Translations under genes and position numbers: made by a program
Part shown: positions 52,823 through 61,921 of the stretch, in pieces
How positions within the stretch are numbered: position 1 is the first letter of the stretch
Layout of the letters: each line of letters starts with the position of its first letter
Source of the DNA: CAVZVW01 sp963778845
Lineage (GTDB): Bacteria; Actinomycetota; Actinomycetes; Actinomycetales; Kineosporiaceae
Direction of reading: 5' to 3'
Length of the DNA stretch: 64,000 nt
NCBI GenBank assembly: GCA_963778845.1
Contig: CAVZVW010000009.1
Coordinates: forward strand, 868,001 to 932,000
Notes under the pieces: model-generated
What the model was told of the DNA's origin: nothing
The model's input: the letters and a program-made list of their open reading frames with translations, nothing else
Databases searched by the model: none

Positions 52823-53275
52823 TCAGACCAGGTCGTCCAAGGGCCGGATCTCCCCGAGCACCTGCACCTGCGGCTGCTCACCGACCGGCCAGCGCCGCCG
52901 CGCGGTCTCCCGGTCGACCACCTCGAGGCCCACCACGTGCCAGTCGGGCAGGTCAGCGCTGCCTCGGTGGTCGCTCCACATCCGCAGGGCCTGGCCGACC
53001 ACCACGGCGACATCATCCGACTCGTCCCAGTACCGCACCTCTGCACGGTTCGCCCGGTAGCGCGCCGAGACCACGAACGGCCGCTCGGTCGCCAGGCGCT
53101 CCAGGCAACCGTGCACGGCACAAGGCTCGGCCTCGGGTCCCGCCACGGTCACCGTGACGTACCACAGGGTCGGCTCGGCGCCGGCCGCGGGCTCAGCCGC
53201 CTCGTCGGTCACGGTGTGTCGCCGCCGAAAGGGTGTCAGCGTCGCGAGCACGTCGTCGTCCGGAGCGGGGCGCAC
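52823..53275 (-). CDS. Conserved hypothetical protein between proB and proA
   Basis: Unrecognised protein of 150 residues, without signal peptide or membrane segment. Features are LWYVTVTVAGPEAEPCAVHGCLERLATERPF (in parts LWYVTVTVAG, AVHGCLERLATERPF), SARYRANRAEVRYWDE and LPDWHVVGLEVVDRETARRR. The fold looks alpha/beta. GTG start 12 nt after the proB stop, so it is probably co-transcribed with obgE-proB. Similar small genes occur at this place in other actinobacteria. No function is proposed. Confidence 0.75.
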   Translation of the reverse strand: MRPAPDDDVLATLTPFRRRHTVTDEAAEPAAGAEPTLWYVTVTVAGPEAEPCAVHGCLERLATERPFVVSARYRANRAEVRYWDESDDVAVVVGQALRMWSDHRGSADLPDWHVVGLEVVDRETARRRWPVGEQPQVQVLGEIRPLDDLV

Positions 53276-53287
53276 CCTTGTAGTCCA

Positions 53288-54508
53288 TCAGCAATCCGAC
53301 CCGGCCGTGGCCTCTTTGGGCAACGCCCCCCCACGTTGGGGGTGCCCCCGCCGGGCCGCCAGCACCACGAGGTCGTCCCGGTGCACCACTTCGCGCGCGT
53401 ACGCCGGCCCCAGCTCGGCGGCCAGGTCACCCGTCGAGCGCCCCAGCAGGCTGGGCAGCTCCCCGGAGTCGAACGCCACCAGCCCGCGGGCGACCACCGC
53501 ACCGGACGGTCCGGTCAGGTCGACCGCGTCACCGGCGGAGAACCGGCCCTCCACCCGCACCACGCCCGCAGGCAGCAGCGACATCCGCCGCTCGACCACG
53601 GCGGCGACGGCCCCGGCGTCGAGGACGAGACGACCGGTCGAGCGGGCGGCGTGCGCCAGCCAGAGCAGCCGGCTCGCCGTGTGCGACGTCGCCGCCTCGA
53701 ACCAGGTGCCGACGTCCTCCCCGGCCAGGGCGGCGGCGACGGACGGGGCCGCTGTGAGCAGGGTGGGGATGCCCGCCGCCGTCGCGATCGAGGCCGCCTC
53801 GACCTTGGTCACCATGCCACCGGTGCCGACGCCCGCGGCGCCGACACGACCGACCCGCACCCCGTCGAGGTCCTCCGGCCCGCGCACGAGCGGGATGCGC
53901 CGCGTCCCGGGTCGCTGAGGGGGCCCGTCGTAGAGGGCGTCGACGTCGGAGAGCAGCAGAAGTGCGTCGGCGTGCACCAGATGCGCGACGAGGGCGGCGA
54001 GGCGGTCGTTGTCGCCGAAGCGGATCTCGTGGGTCGCGACCGTGTCGTTCTCGTTGACCACGGGCACCACGCCCATCCGCAGCAGGCGGTACAGCGTGCG
54101 CCGGGCATTGACGTAGTGGGTTCGGCGCACGACGTCGTCGGCGGTCAGCAGCACCTGTCCGACGGTCAGGCCACGGGCGGCGAAGCTTGCGGTGTACTGC
54201 GCGACGAGCAGCCCCTGCCCGACGCTGGCCGCGGCCTGCTGGGTGGCCAGGTCGCGCGGCCGGTGCGGCAGTGACAGCGGGGCAAGCCCGGCCGCGATCG
54301 CGCCCGAGGAGACCAGCACGACCTCACCGCCGGCAAGCCGCCGGGCGGACAGCGCAGCGACCAGGGCGTCCACCCGCTGCGGGTCCAGCCCCCCCGCGGC
54401 GCTGGTGAGGGACGACGAGCCGACCTTGACAACGACGCGGGCCGCCGTCGCCAGGCTCTCCCGACCATGACCACGATCCGGGGTCCCGGGCACGGCCTGG
54501 TCGCTCAC
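53288..54508 (-). CDS. proB: Glutamate 5-kinase
   Basis: First enzyme of proline synthesis, phosphorylates glutamate. 406 residues. Amino-acid-kinase domain (ARVVVKVGSSSLTSAAGGLD, VLVSSGAIAAGLAPL, VPVVNENDTVATHEIRFGDND, GVGTGGMVTKVEAA) followed by a C-terminal PUA domain (VRVEGRFSAGDAVDLTG). The GTG at 54508 overlaps the obgE stop by 4 nt. The obgE-proB order is standard in actinobacteria. Feedback inhibition by proline is usual for the family. Confidence 0.96.
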   Translation of the reverse strand: MSDQAVPGTPDRGHGRESLATAARVVVKVGSSSLTSAAGGLDPQRVDALVAALSARRLAGGEVVLVSSGAIAAGLAPLSLPHRPRDLATQQAAASVGQGLLVAQYTASFAARGLTVGQVLLTADDVVRRTHYVNARRTLYRLLRMGVVPVVNENDTVATHEIRFGDNDRLAALVAHLVHADALLLLSDVDALYDGPPQRPGTRRIPLVRGPEDLDGVRVGRVGAAGVGTGGMVTKVEAASIATAAGIPTLLTAAPSVAAALAGEDVGTWFEAATSHTASRLLWLAHAARSTGRLVLDAGAVAAVVERRMSLLPAGVVRVEGRFSAGDAVDLTGPSGAVVARGLVAFDSGELPSLLGRSTGDLAAELGPAYAREVVHRDDLVVLAARRGHPQRGGALPKEATAGSDC

Positions 54509-56035
54509 CCGGCCCCGCCGTCGGCCTCCACCGCGGAGGGGTCGGTCCACTGCCCCGCCCGGCGCTCGGCGTCCAGCTCCGCGCGCGCCTCGCGACGCGA
54601 CACCCGCCGATCCTCGTAGCGCTCGCGTCGCTCCTCGCGGGTGGCGCGGCGTCCGTGCTGCAGCCGCAGGTCCTCCCCGCGTGGTGCAGCGATCACCCCG
54701 GGGCCGGCGATCAGGGTCGGCTCCCAGTCGAATATCACGCCGCTCACGTCGTCGCCGATCACGACCTCCGCCCCGGCGACCGCCCCCGCGCCGAGCAGGG
54801 CCTCCTCCACGCCGAGCCGCGCCAGGCGGTCGGCGAGGTACCCGACCGCCTCGTCGTTGGTGAAGTCGGTCTGGCGCACCCAGCGTTCCGGCTTGTCGCC
54901 GCGCACGCGGAAGCGCACGCCGTCCTCGGTCGTCTCGGTGGCCACGGCGAACCCGGCGTCGTCGACGGCGCGCGGGCGCAGCACCACGCGGGTCGGCTCC
55001 GGCGTCTGTGCGGCCGCCCGGGCCTGCGCCACGAGGCGCGCCATGGCGAAGGAGAGCTCGCGCAACCCCTCGTGGGTCGCGGAGGACGCCTCGAGGACCT
55101 CCAGCCCGCGCGCCTCGAGGTCGGGCCGCACGAGGTCGGCGAGCTCCCTCGCCTCGGGGACGTCGACCTTGTGCAGGACGACGATGCGCGGCCGCTGCGC
55201 CAGCGGGACGCCGCCGGCGTCGACCTCGTAGGCGGCGAGCTCCGCCTCGATGACGTCGAGGTCGGTGACCGGGTCCCGGTCAGGTTCGAGCGTGGCGCAG
55301 TCGAGCACGTGCACGAGGGCGGTGCACCTCTCGACGTGGCGCAGGAACTCCAGGCCGAGGCCCTTGCCCTCGCTGGCTCCGGGGATCAGCCCGGGCACGT
55401 CGGCGACCGTGAAGCGGGTGTCACCGGCCTGCACGACGCCGAGGTTGGGGACCAGCGTGGTGAACGGGTAGTCGGCGATCTTCGGTCGGGCGGCCGAGAG
55501 TGCGGCCACGAGACTGGACTTGCCCGGCGCTGGGGTAACCGACGAGCGCGACGTCCGCCACGGTCTTGAGCTCGAGGACGACGTCGCCGCCCGTGCCGGG
55601 CTCGCCGAGCAGGGCGAACCCCGGGGCCTTGCGACGCGGGGAGGCCAGCGCGGCGTTGCCGAGCCCGCCCCGCCCACCCGCGGCGGCGACGAAGCGCGAG
55701 CCCGCACCGACGAGGTCGGCGAGCACCTCACCGGTCGGCGTCTTCACCACTGTGCCGTCGGGGACCGTCAGCACGAGGTCCTCCCCCGCGGCGCCGTCCC
55801 GCATGGCTCCCTGGCCGGACCGCCCGGAGGAGGCGCGGCGGTGCGGGGAACGGTGGTACTCCAGCAGCGTGGTCGTCTGGGGGTCCACCACCAGGACGAC
55901 GTCTCCCCCGTTGCCGCCGTCGCCGCCGTCCGGGCCACCGAGCGGCTTGAACTTCTCGCGGTGCACCGAGGCACAGCCGTGGCCGCCGTCACCCCCGGCG
56001 ACATGGAGGACGACGCGGTCGACGAAGGTGGTCAC
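54505..56035 (-). pseudogene. obgE: GTPase Obg/CgtA, frame broken at 55523-55525 (probably a sequencing error)
   Basis: Large-subunit assembly GTPase. The 5' frame carries the Obg fold (VTTFVDRVVLHVAGGDGGHG, SVHREKFKPLGGPDGGDGG) and runs into the G1 motif ALVGYPSAG. There one extra G in a run of three shifts the frame. The 3' frame resumes KSSLVAALSAARPKIADYPF and continues with G3 VADVPGLIPGASEGKGLGLE and the OCT domain (RFRVRGDKPERWVRQTDFTN). Removing one G restores a 509-residue protein. Obg is essential, so the break is probably an error in a homopolymer. GTG start at 56035 with a GGGG-rich ribosome-binding site. Follows rpmA and rplU as usual. Confidence 0.9.
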
Positions 56036-56102
56036 CGAACCCCCTCGGCGATCAGGCAGCTCCGGTAGGCGGACCGGACGCAGCATGATCGCCGTACTGT
56101 TG

Positions 56103-56360
56103 TCAGCCGCTCGCGGGCACGATGTTGACGACCCGGCGGCCGCGCTTGGTCGCGAACTCCACCGCGCCGCCGGCCGTGGCGAACAGGGTGTCGTCGCTGC
56201 CACGCCCGACGTTGTCGCCGGGGTGGAAGTGGGTGCCACGCTGGCGCACGAGGATCTCCCCGGCGTTGACGACCTGGCCGCCGAAGCGCTTGACGCCGAG
56301 CCGCTGCGCGTTGGAGTCGCGCCCGTTCCGCGAGGAGCTTGCGCCCTTCTTGTGTGCCAT
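56103..56360 (-). CDS. rpmA: 50S ribosomal protein L27
   Basis: 85-residue ribosomal protein near the peptidyl-transferase centre. MAHKKGASSSRNGRDSNAQR start, then LGVKRFGGQVVNAGEILVRQ and HFHPGDNVGRGSDDTLFA. It lies between rplU and obgE, the standard order. Confidence 0.98.
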   Translation of the reverse strand: MAHKKGASSSRNGRDSNAQRLGVKRFGGQVVNAGEILVRQRGTHFHPGDNVGRGSDDTLFATAGGAVEFATKRGRRVVNIVPASG

Positions 56361-56445
56361 GGAGCTGAGTCCTTTGCTGTGCCTGGGTCTGCTGTGCCTG
56401 GGTCAGGGAGGCGGTCCGGCGCCCGGTCCGCGACCGGGCGCGGCA

Positions 56446-56754
56446 TCACTTCTCGATGCCGGTGACCTTGATCTGGGTCAGCTTCGCGCGGTGACCCTGG
56501 CGCTTGCGGTAGCCGGTCTTGTTCTTGTACTTGAAGATCCGGATCTTGGGGCCCTTCGTGGCCGCCAGGATCTCCGCGGTCACCGTGACCGACGCCAGCG
56601 CCGTCGCGGTGCTCGTGACGTCGGTGCCGTCCACCAGGAGCAGCGGCTTCAGCTCGACGGTCGCTCCAGGCTCACCCTGCAGCCGGTCGACGGTCAGCAC
56701 GTCACCGACGGATACCTTCTCCTGCCGGCCGCCGGCGCGGACGATCGCGTACAC
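56446..56754 (-). CDS. rplU: 50S ribosomal protein L21
   Basis: 102-residue ribosomal protein binding 23S rRNA. VYAIVRAGGRQEKVSVGDVL start and the diagnostic KIRIFKYKNKTGYRKRQGHR near the end. GTG start. First of the rplU-rpmA-obgE group and separated from rne by about 150 bp. Confidence 0.98.
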   Translation of the reverse strand: MYAIVRAGGRQEKVSVGDVLTVDRLQGEPGATVELKPLLLVDGTDVTSTATALASVTVTAEILAATKGPKIRIFKYKNKTGYRKRQGHRAKLTQIKVTGIEK

Positions 56755-56905
56755 GTTGTACTCGCTTTCTGGTCAGTCGAACGGTGCGTCAACGTGGCGG
56801 GCGGTGCGCACCGCTCCCGGCCTGGACGGGCGGGGCGGGCGCACACGAGCGATCTGGCCGCTGTGCGCACCAGCGGTCCAGCGTACGGATGCCGCAGGTG
56901 GGCGG

Positions 56906-59688
56906 TCAAACCGGCGCCTCCCGGTGCCGGTCATGACCCTGCGGCCCTGCTGCCCCCACGCGCGGTGCGGGTGCGCCCCCCGGTCGACCGGACGGGCGGC
57001 AGGCGGGCTCCTGGGTCCGCTTCTCCACCGGCTCCTCCGAGATCAGCAGGCCGCGCCCGCCACATGCCTCGCAGGTCTCGCTGAAGGCCTCGAGGAGTCC
57101 CTGGCCCACGCGCTTACGGGTCATCTGCACCAAGCCCAGCGACGTCACCTCGGCCACCTGGTGCTTCGTGCGGTCACGGCTCAGGCACTCCAGCAGCCGG
57201 CGCAGCACGAGGTCGCGGTTGGACTCCAGCACCATGTCGATGAAGTCGACGACGATGATCCCGCCGAGGTCGCGCAGCCTCATCTGCCGCACGATCTCCT
57301 CCGCGGCCTCGATGTTGTTGCGGGTCACGGTCTCCTCGAGGTTGCCGCCCGCGCCGGTGAACTTGCCGGTGTTGACGTCGACGACGGTCATCGCCTCGGT
57401 GCGGTCGATGACGAGCGACCCGCCCGAGGGCAGCCACACCTTGCGCTCCATGCGCCTTGGCCAGCTGCTCGTCGATGCGGTGGGCGGCGAACACGTCGTC
57501 CTCGCCCGTCCAGCGCTCGAGCCTGCCGACGAGGTCGGGGGCGACATGCCCGATGTAGGCGTCGAGGGTGTCCCAGACGTCGTCCCCCGAGACGACCAGC
57601 CTCGTGAAGTCCTCGTTGAAGATGTCACGGACCACGCGGATGGCCAGGTCGGGCTCGCCGTACAGCAGGGCTGGGGCGTTGCACGGCCGTCGCCTTCTTG
57701 GCGATGTCCTCCCACTGGGCCCGCAGCCGGGCGACGTCGCGCTCCAGCTCCTCCTCGCTGGCCCCCTCGGCCGCCGTCCGCACGATCACGCCCGCGTCAT
57801 CGGGGACGACGGCGCGCAGGATGCGCTTGAGGCGGGTGCGCTCGGTGTCGGGCAGCTTGCGCGATATCCCCGTCATCGAGCCCTCGGGCACGTACACGAG
57901 GTATCGCCCCGGCAGCGAGATCTGGCTGGTGAGGCGCGCACCCTTGTGCCCGATCGGGTCCTTGGTCACCTGCACGAGCACGGACTCCCCCGACTTCAGG
58001 GCGTGCTCGATGCGCTTGGCCTGACCGTCGAGCCCGGCGGCGTCCCAGTTGACCTCACCGGCGTAGAGCACCGCGTTGCGGCCCTTGCCGATGTCGACGA
58101 AGGCCGCCTCCATGCTCGGCAGCACGTTCTGCACCTTGCCGAGGTAGACGTTGCCGACGGTCGAGACCTGGCTGCGCCGCGCGACGTAGTGCTCGACGAG
58201 CACGCCGTCCTCGAGCACGCCGATCTGGGTGCGGCCCTCGCGCTCGCGGACCACCATGACCCGTTCGACGCTCTCGCGACGGGCGAGGAACTCCGCCTCC
58301 GTGACGACCGTGCGCCGCCGACCGGCCTCGCGCCCCTCGCGCCGGCGCTGCTTCTTCGCCTCGAGCCTGGTCGAGCCCTTGACGCCGGTGACGTCGTCGC
58401 CTCCGGTGCGCCGCGGTTCACGGACGCGCACGACAGTGTTCGGCGGGTCGTCGGCCCCGGCGTCGACGTCGCCGCCAGTGCTCCGGCGCCGGCGACGGCG
58501 CCTGCGGCGGCTCGACCCGACCGCGTCCGCGTCGTCGTCGTCAGCCGCGACGTCGTCGTCGGGCTCGCCCGCGTCGGACCGTGCCGGCGTCGTGTCGCCG
58601 CCCGTCGTGGCGGCGTCGGTTACCGGCGTGCCCTCGGCGGCCTCGTCGTCCTGCTCGTTCTCGCGGCTGCGACCGCGCCGGCCACGCCCGCCGCGGCGGC
58701 GACGGCGACGGGGGCCGTCGGCGGCCGTGTCGTCCCCGTCGGCGTCGTCGTCCACAGCCGTCGCCTCGACCGAGCTCGTGGCCACGTCGGCGGGCGAGCC
58801 CGCCTCCGGCCCCGGCCGGCTCCGCGCGGCCGCGTCCTCCGCGTCGGGCCCGGTGTCGCCCTCGTCGGCCTGCGGAGGTCCGGCTGGCCGGCCCGCGGCG
58901 CGGCGGCGGCGCGGGCTGGTCGGCTCGGGGGGCTGGAACAACAGCATGGTGGTGGCCAGCGGCGCCTTCTTACGCGGCGCCCCGCCGTCCTCAGCCGGGG
59001 GCTGGTCGGGCTGGCTCGCTACAGAGGAGAGCGCGCCGTCGTCGGCAACGGCATCGGTGCTGCCCGGGCCCTCGGCACCCTCGACACGCCTCGCCGGGGT
59101 GGGCGTCGTCTTGGTGCGACGGCGACGCGAAGGGGGGCCGGCCTGGGCCGGCCCCTCGTCCTCGGCCGCGGGCAGCGCCGCCGTGGCGTCGGTGACGGCG
59201 GTGTCCGGCAGCGCCGCCGTGGCGTCGGTGCCGGCGGCGCCCGCCGCTGCCTTGGCCGCCCTGGTGGTCCTCGTCCGGGTCGTGCGGGACGCCTTGGGCG
59301 CGGCGGCCGTGCTCTCGGCCGCCGCCTCCGCCGACGCGGCAGCGGGGGTCGGGGCCTCCGCGGGCGCCTCCGGTGACGCGGCGGCTGGGGTCGAGGCGGG
59401 CTGGCCCGCGAGCGCGGACGTCGCGTCGGGCTCGGCGACCGCGGTCGCCGGGGCCGTCGCCGGCTTGCGGGCGCGCGACCTGCTCGCACGCTTCGCGGCC
59501 GGGACGGCCGTGCTCGGTCCCTGCACGGACTCGTCGGGTGCCGCCGGTTCGGCCGGCGCCTGGGGCTCCGACGGCGGACCGGCCGGACGTGTCGCCGCGC
59601 GACGGCGCTGGCGCGGCGCGCTGGAGGGTTGAGAGGAGGGTTCGGTAGTGGGTTGGGGGCCTGCTGAGCCCGAGTCCTGGTCTGTCAC
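56906..59688 (-). pseudogene. rne: Ribonuclease E/G, frame broken at two places (about 57681 and 57453)
   Basis: Endoribonuclease for mRNA decay and rRNA processing. The GTG at 59688 (GGGAGA upstream) opens a long Ala/Pro/Asp-rich extension of about 450 residues, then the S1 domain (VGNVYLGKVQNVLPSMEAAF) and QISLPGRYLVYVPEG. The frame shifts after KKATAVQ, near 57681. It resumes NAPALLYGEPDLAIRVVRDIF and shifts again after LAKA near 57453. The third frame gives MERKVWLPSGGSLVIDRTEA, VVDVNTGKFTG, the zinc-link CEACGGRG and the stop at 56906. All three pieces are conserved and in order, so two sequencing errors are likely. Confidence 0.9.
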
Positions 59689-59837
59689 GGGGAATCTCCC
59701 GTCGTCCCCGGGTGCCGGTCCACACCGTCACCGGAACCGCGCGGGGCGGGTCGTCACGTCGTCAGGCCGGTCCCGGCCCGACGGAAGTCTCGTTCGTACC
59801 CGGTGCGATCGCGCCGCTGGGGCGGGCGCGCCAGGCA

Positions 59838-60608
59838 TCAGGTACCGGCGATGTCCCGGTCGGCGGTCAGCGGGTCGGCCACCGTTCCGTCCGCCTCGTT
59901 CAGCGGCCCCTGCGCCAGTCGCGTCACCAGAGGCGGTGACGGCGGCGCGAAGTCGGCCACTGCTCGGAGAGCGGCGAGGACGTCGTCGGGTCGCACGGCC
60001 GGTGTGGTGTGCCGAACAACCATCTGCAGTATCGCACACCCCCCCGGTACCGCGTTGACCTGCGGCGATGAATCGCCGTCAGTCACCTGCAGGCGGACCA
60101 CCGCGCTGCGGGCGTCGAGAGTGCGCAGCCCGGTCTTGGTCAGCCGCTGGACGAGCACGGACGGCGCCGCAAGCAGCTCCCGCGCCGCTGCGGAGGCCTC
60201 CGCCGTGCTCACGCCGGCCATCCGCGCCGACCAGACCGACGCCTCGAGCCGTTCCACCAGACCGCCCGGCCCCGCCTCCACGATCTCCAGGACGTCGAGC
60301 CCGGGCGGCAGGGCGGCGTCCAGGTCGGCGCGCAGCCGCTCGGGGTCGCACCGCCGCGTCACGGCGATCTCTACGTACTCGGCCTCGCTTGCCGCCCCGG
60401 TCGGTGCCGCGTTCGCGTAGGAGATCTTGGGATGAGGCGTGAAGCCGGCCGAGTACGCCATCGGGACGTTCGCGCTGCGAAGTGCGCGCTCCAAGGCCCG
60501 CTGGAAGTCGCGATGGCTGGCGAAGCGCAGGCGCCCACGCTTGGCGTAGCGCAGGCGCAGCCGCTGCACCGCGAGGGGCGGGGGCGGGCCGTCGGGCATC
60601 CGCGACAC
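59838..60608 (-). CDS. TIGR03936 family radical SAM-associated protein
   Basis: Conserved protein of 256 residues that regularly neighbours the TIGR03960 radical SAM protein. It starts with LRLRYAKRGRLRFASHRDFQ, then NVPMAYSAGFTPHPKISYANA and ASEAEYVEIAVTRRCDPERL. Its function is unknown. GTG at 60608 has GGAG 7 nt upstream. Just upstream lies an array of five 15-bp repeats, each containing a TAnnnT hexamer. Separated from TIGR03960 by one plus-strand gene. Confidence 0.9.
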   Translation of the reverse strand: MSRMPDGPPPPLAVQRLRLRYAKRGRLRFASHRDFQRALERALRSANVPMAYSAGFTPHPKISYANAAPTGAASEAEYVEIAVTRRCDPERLRADLDAALPPGLDVLEIVEAGPGGLVERLEASVWSARMAGVSTAEASAAARELLAAPSVLVQRLTKTGLRTLDARSAVVRLQVTDGDSSPQVNAVPGGCAILQMVVRHTTPAVRPDDVLAALRAVADFAPPSPPLVTRLAQGPLNEADGTVADPLTADRDIAGT

Positions 60609-60634
60609 GTCGACGCTCCAGTCAGAGGGGACGC

Positions 60635-60709
60635 CTGCACTGTAGCCACGTGCACTGTAGACACCTGCACGGTAGACACCCGCAGGGTAGACACCTGCAC
60701 GATAGGCAC
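60635..60709 (-). repeat. Five tandem 15-bp repeats with -10-like hexamers
   Basis: Contiguous 15-bp units at 60635, 60650, 60665, 60680 and 60695. On the minus strand each contains a TAnnnT word (TACAGT, TACAGT, TACCGT, TACCCT, TATCGT). The unit nearest the gene would start transcripts about 24 nt before the GTG at 60608. Confidence 0.85.
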
Positions 60710-60778
60710 CGCCGTGACGGCGACCGGCGCAACGGTGCGAGGATGCACTGACCGCACGCAAGGCTGAGGGGTTCACGC

Positions 60779-61891
60779 ATGGCAGGGCGCAAGCCGGCGC
60801 CGTCGGAGGGTCCCCAGGACGACGCCGGGGCGGGGGAGCCGTCTGCGAGCACGCCCGACGTCGCTGCCGAGGGCCCGCGTGAGGATGCGCCCGAGACCGT
60901 CTTCGAGGTATCCCCCGACCTGCGGGCAGCGCTGGACCGGTTGGCCGCGATCGAGGACGGCGCCGGGTCGACGTCGCGGGCCCCCTCGCCACCGCGGCGG
61001 CCGCGCCCGCGGGCCGTGGTCGCCGTCGTCGCCGTCGTCCTAGCGGTCGCCCTGCTCGCCCTCGTGACCTACACCCAGGGGTGGCTGGACGCCTCCCGCG
61101 GCGACCCGCAGGAAGCCGGCGCCACGCCGTCCTCCTCCTCGTCGCCCTCGGGCGGCCGGTCGACCGCGACACCGGACCCGCCGGGGGCCTCGCTCGCCCC
61201 CTGGCCGGGCTCGACCGGACCCACCCCCCCGGGGCTGCCTGCGTTCGGGCCGGGCGCCGGCGTGCCGGGAACGGACCTGACGGCGCAGCTGGGGCCCACG
61301 GACGCCCTCGACGTCTACGAGCGCGTCCTGCTGGCCTCCCCTGGGCTCGACGCGCTGACTCTCACGGTGCCGTCGCTCGACTCGGTGCACGGCCTACGGA
61401 CGCGACCGAACCTGCAGGTGCAGAACCTGCAGGTGCTGCTGGACGGCGAGCCTGCGCGTGCGACGCCGTCCGGCACGCCTTCCGGCGGCGCCGGGCCCGT
61501 CTCGTGGGTCGTGCTGCCGGCGACGGGCAAGCGGGTGACGTCCGCCGTGCTGCGCTACCAGGTCGTCGGGGCGGTCCTGCACGACCCGGCGGCGCCAGGG
61601 CGGCTCGACGTCGCGCTCGTGCCCCTGAGCGGCGTCGCGGCCCTGGCCGGGGGCCTGAGCGTGACGATGCGACTGACGGGGGCCCTCGTGAGCGGTGTGG
61701 ACTGCCCGAGCGCGACCCCCGAGGTGCGTGCCTGCGGGACCAAGGACGGGCAGACGTGGACGGCGCACCTGCCCGTCACGTCGGGGGTGCCGCTCGTGCT
61801 CGTGACCACGTCGTCCGGCCCACTCCCGAGCGGCACAGGCGTCCCGAGCGGCACAGGCGTCCCGAGCGGCAGGGCCACGCCGAGCGGGTGA
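60779..61891 (+). CDS. Membrane-anchored protein of unknown function
   Basis: Unrecognised protein of 370 residues. About 80 acidic and Pro-rich cytoplasmic residues (EDAPETVFEVSPDLRAALDR) precede one transmembrane helix (VVAVVAVVLAVALLALVTYT). The external part starts Ser/Pro-rich and then has a beta-rich domain (DALDVYERVLLASPGLDALT, LRTRPNLQVQNLQVLLDGEP, WVVLPATGKRVTSAVLRYQV). The tail has a VPSGTG repeat. GAGGGG lies 7 nt before the ATG. It converges on the TIGR03960 gene 30 nt away. Confidence 0.78.
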   Translation: MAGRKPAPSEGPQDDAGAGEPSASTPDVAAEGPREDAPETVFEVSPDLRAALDRLAAIEDGAGSTSRAPSPPRRPRPRAVVAVVAVVLAVALLALVTYTQGWLDASRGDPQEAGATPSSSSSPSGGRSTATPDPPGASLAPWPGSTGPTPPGLPAFGPGAGVPGTDLTAQLGPTDALDVYERVLLASPGLDALTLTVPSLDSVHGLRTRPNLQVQNLQVLLDGEPARATPSGTPSGGAGPVSWVVLPATGKRVTSAVLRYQVVGAVLHDPAAPGRLDVALVPLSGVAALAGGLSVTMRLTGALVSGVDCPSATPEVRACGTKDGQTWTAHLPVTSGVPLVLVTTSSGPLPSGTGVPSGTGVPSGRATPSG

Positions 61892-61921
61892 CCCAGGGCG
61901 CTCCCGACCGGCTGACAGGGC

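Noticed and set aside
55421..56449. Separate long gene covering rpmA and the obgE start
   Set aside because: The part upstream of 56035 is an out-of-frame reading of rpmA. Only the Obg portion is real.
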